A stretch of 9,167 nt of DNA from UBA7396 sp036172015. GTDB taxonomy: Bacteria; Patescibacteriota; Gracilibacteria; BD1-5; UBA6164. The stretch covers positions 1 through 9,167 of the forward strand of contig JAVHSE010000065.1 in assembly GCA_036172015.1 (NCBI GenBank). Reading direction: 5' to 3'. Made by a program: the position numbers and the translations under genes. Shown piece by piece: positions 8,280 to 9,167 of the stretch (the first letter of the stretch is position 1; the number at the start of each line of letters is the position of its first letter). The notes under the pieces were generated by a model, which did not search any database, was not told the DNA's origin, and saw only the letters and a program-made list of their open reading frames with translations.

Positions 8280-9095
8280 ATGAGCAATATAATTATTTTT
8301 TGTTGACCACCATGTAGTGGGAAAACTTCTTCTTTGAGTGAGTATTTTGATTATCAAATAGTAAGCAGTGACGATGAAATAAAAAAAATAGATCAAAATT
8401 TTTCTCAAAATGAATTGAATTCTCTCTGAGTACAAAATTCTTTAGAAAAAATTCAAATATTCATTCAAAAGTGAATATCAAATATTATTTATGATTCAAC
8501 AAATCTCACAGTATTGAGAAGAAAAAATATCTTTTTAAACATACATACTTCTTTTACGGCTGTAAATTTTATAGTTGATTTTAATACACTTTATAATAAT
8601 TGGAAAAAAAGAGGACAAGATATTGAAATTGAAAATTTATTTTATCTTCATTGTATTTTTCAAAAAGCTACCAAAAAAGAATGATTTTATTCTGTTATAA
8701 ATAAAAGACAATCGTCTTCTTCTGATTATCCAGAATTATTATGATTTTTGAAAACTTGAGTACTTCATTTAGATCTGATTTTGAAAGAAAATAAAGATTT
8801 AAAATTTTTGTATGATTTTTGGAAACAAGGAAAAAAAGATTTTTTTGAAGAATATTTTCAAAAATTAAAATATCTTGATGAATTAAGTTTAAATGATAAA
8901 TTTGCTCTTTTATATAGTGATATAAAATATTTTTATCATGATTTTATTTCTACACTTCACCTTACATATATGGTTTCATATGATGATTTTATAGATGGTT
9001 TTGTGGAAAATATATGAAAAAATAAAATCAAAAAAATGTGATTAAATAAGCAAAAAGTTGAGAGTTCATTGAAAAAATTAATAAAAATATTTTAA
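8280..9095 (+). CDS. P-loop kinase/ATPase of the AAA_33 (polynucleotide-kinase-like) type
   Basis: Predicted 271-residue soluble protein. Walker A is GPPCSGKT at residues 9-16 (K15; G9 is TGA). A short strand then IIYDSTN (D72, N75) matches the substrate-binding strand of AAA_33 kinases, which phosphorylate small molecules, RNA ends, tRNA or sugars. WKKRG and a later FQKATKKEGFYSVI match the lid arginine and the F-x-x-x-x-x-EGF element of the family. The C-terminal ~110 residues are charged, rich in Phe, Tyr and Lys, helical, and unrecognised. The substrate is unknown. A zeta-type toxin is less likely, as no antitoxin gene accompanies it. The gene contains eight in-frame TGA codons against four GGN codons, while both Trp are TGG. 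It starts 2 nt after the cyclase and is the last gene of the operon; no clear terminator follows. Confidence 0.85.
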
Positions 9096-9167
9096 ATTCA
9101 TCTTCAGTTCAGGTCATATCTTTATACTCTGAATAATTCTTACTCAAAATTTATTTTGAAGAAGTAT
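9078..9167 (-). CDS. possible 3' end of a convergent gene, cut by the window edge
   Basis: On the minus strand only one frame is open from the window edge; it runs 29 codons to a TAA at 9080-9078 with two TGA codons read as Gly. The other two minus frames stop within a few codons. The peptide contains FGVRIIQSIKIGPELKMN, a soluble mixed sequence of no recognised family. It would overlap the end of the kinase gene by 18 nt, tail to tail. With so little sequence it may be chance. Confidence 0.35.

Noticed and set aside
8196..8435. Minus-strand 79-codon open frame
   Set aside because: It is antisense to the end of the cyclase and the P-loop of the kinase, both well supported.
8760..9017. HD hydrolase domain at the C-terminus of the kinase
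   Set aside because: A few His and one His-Asp pair are present, but the ordered H...HD...D metal-binding pattern is missing.
2116..9095. Series of pseudogenes broken by TGA stops
   Set aside because: The reading frame never shifts, catalytic residues are intact, and the TGA codons fall on conserved Gly, so this is recoding and not decay.

Overview
The window is very AT-rich and reads as coherent protein only if in-frame TGA codes for glycine (genetic code 25). Under the standard code almost every gene breaks into fragments. TGA falls on invariant glycines of well-known motifs: the histidine kinase GxGxGL box, the ApbE D-x-GG-x-x-KGY motif, the transglycosylase GASTI motif, the cyclase IRGFT motif, the kinase P-loop and the DUF58 FKGKGLEF motif. 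TGG still serves as Trp and TAA ends every complete gene. This code is known from the CPR/Patescibacteria lineages Candidatus Gracilibacteria (BD1-5) and Absconditabacteria (SR1), so the DNA is most likely from one of these small, host-dependent bacteria. No start codon has a recognisable Shine-Dalgarno sequence.

Layout, left to right. On the minus strand (positions 1307 to 19) lies a two-gene unit: a DUF58/VWA protein followed 2 nt later by a small membrane protein resembling DUF4381. These are typical partners in MoxR-type envelope chaperone clusters, but no MoxR gene is in view. A 207-nt divergent intergenic region follows, with a good sigma70-type promoter facing right and an 8-bp inverted repeat. 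On the plus strand come a membrane-anchored beta-rich surface protein (1515-2054), a 15-bp hairpin with a T-run, a penicillin-binding protein 1C (pbpC, 2116-4146), a doubtful 29-codon ORF, and a second promoter candidate with a perfect TATAAT. Then apbE (4248-5159), an OmpR-type response regulator, its sensor histidine kinase (13-nt overlap), a multi-pass membrane class III adenylate cyclase and a P-loop kinase of the AAA_33 type follow with gaps of 2-5 nt, so they form one probable operon. At the right edge the end of a convergent minus-strand gene may overlap the kinase gene.

Working together (inference): the cluster joins peptidoglycan synthesis, covalent flavinylation, phosphorelay sensing and cyclic-nucleotide signalling in one transcription unit. 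This is a plausible envelope-sensing module in a reduced genome. The individual families are known. The combination, and its expression in a TGA=Gly organism without Shine-Dalgarno sites, is the part worth following up.
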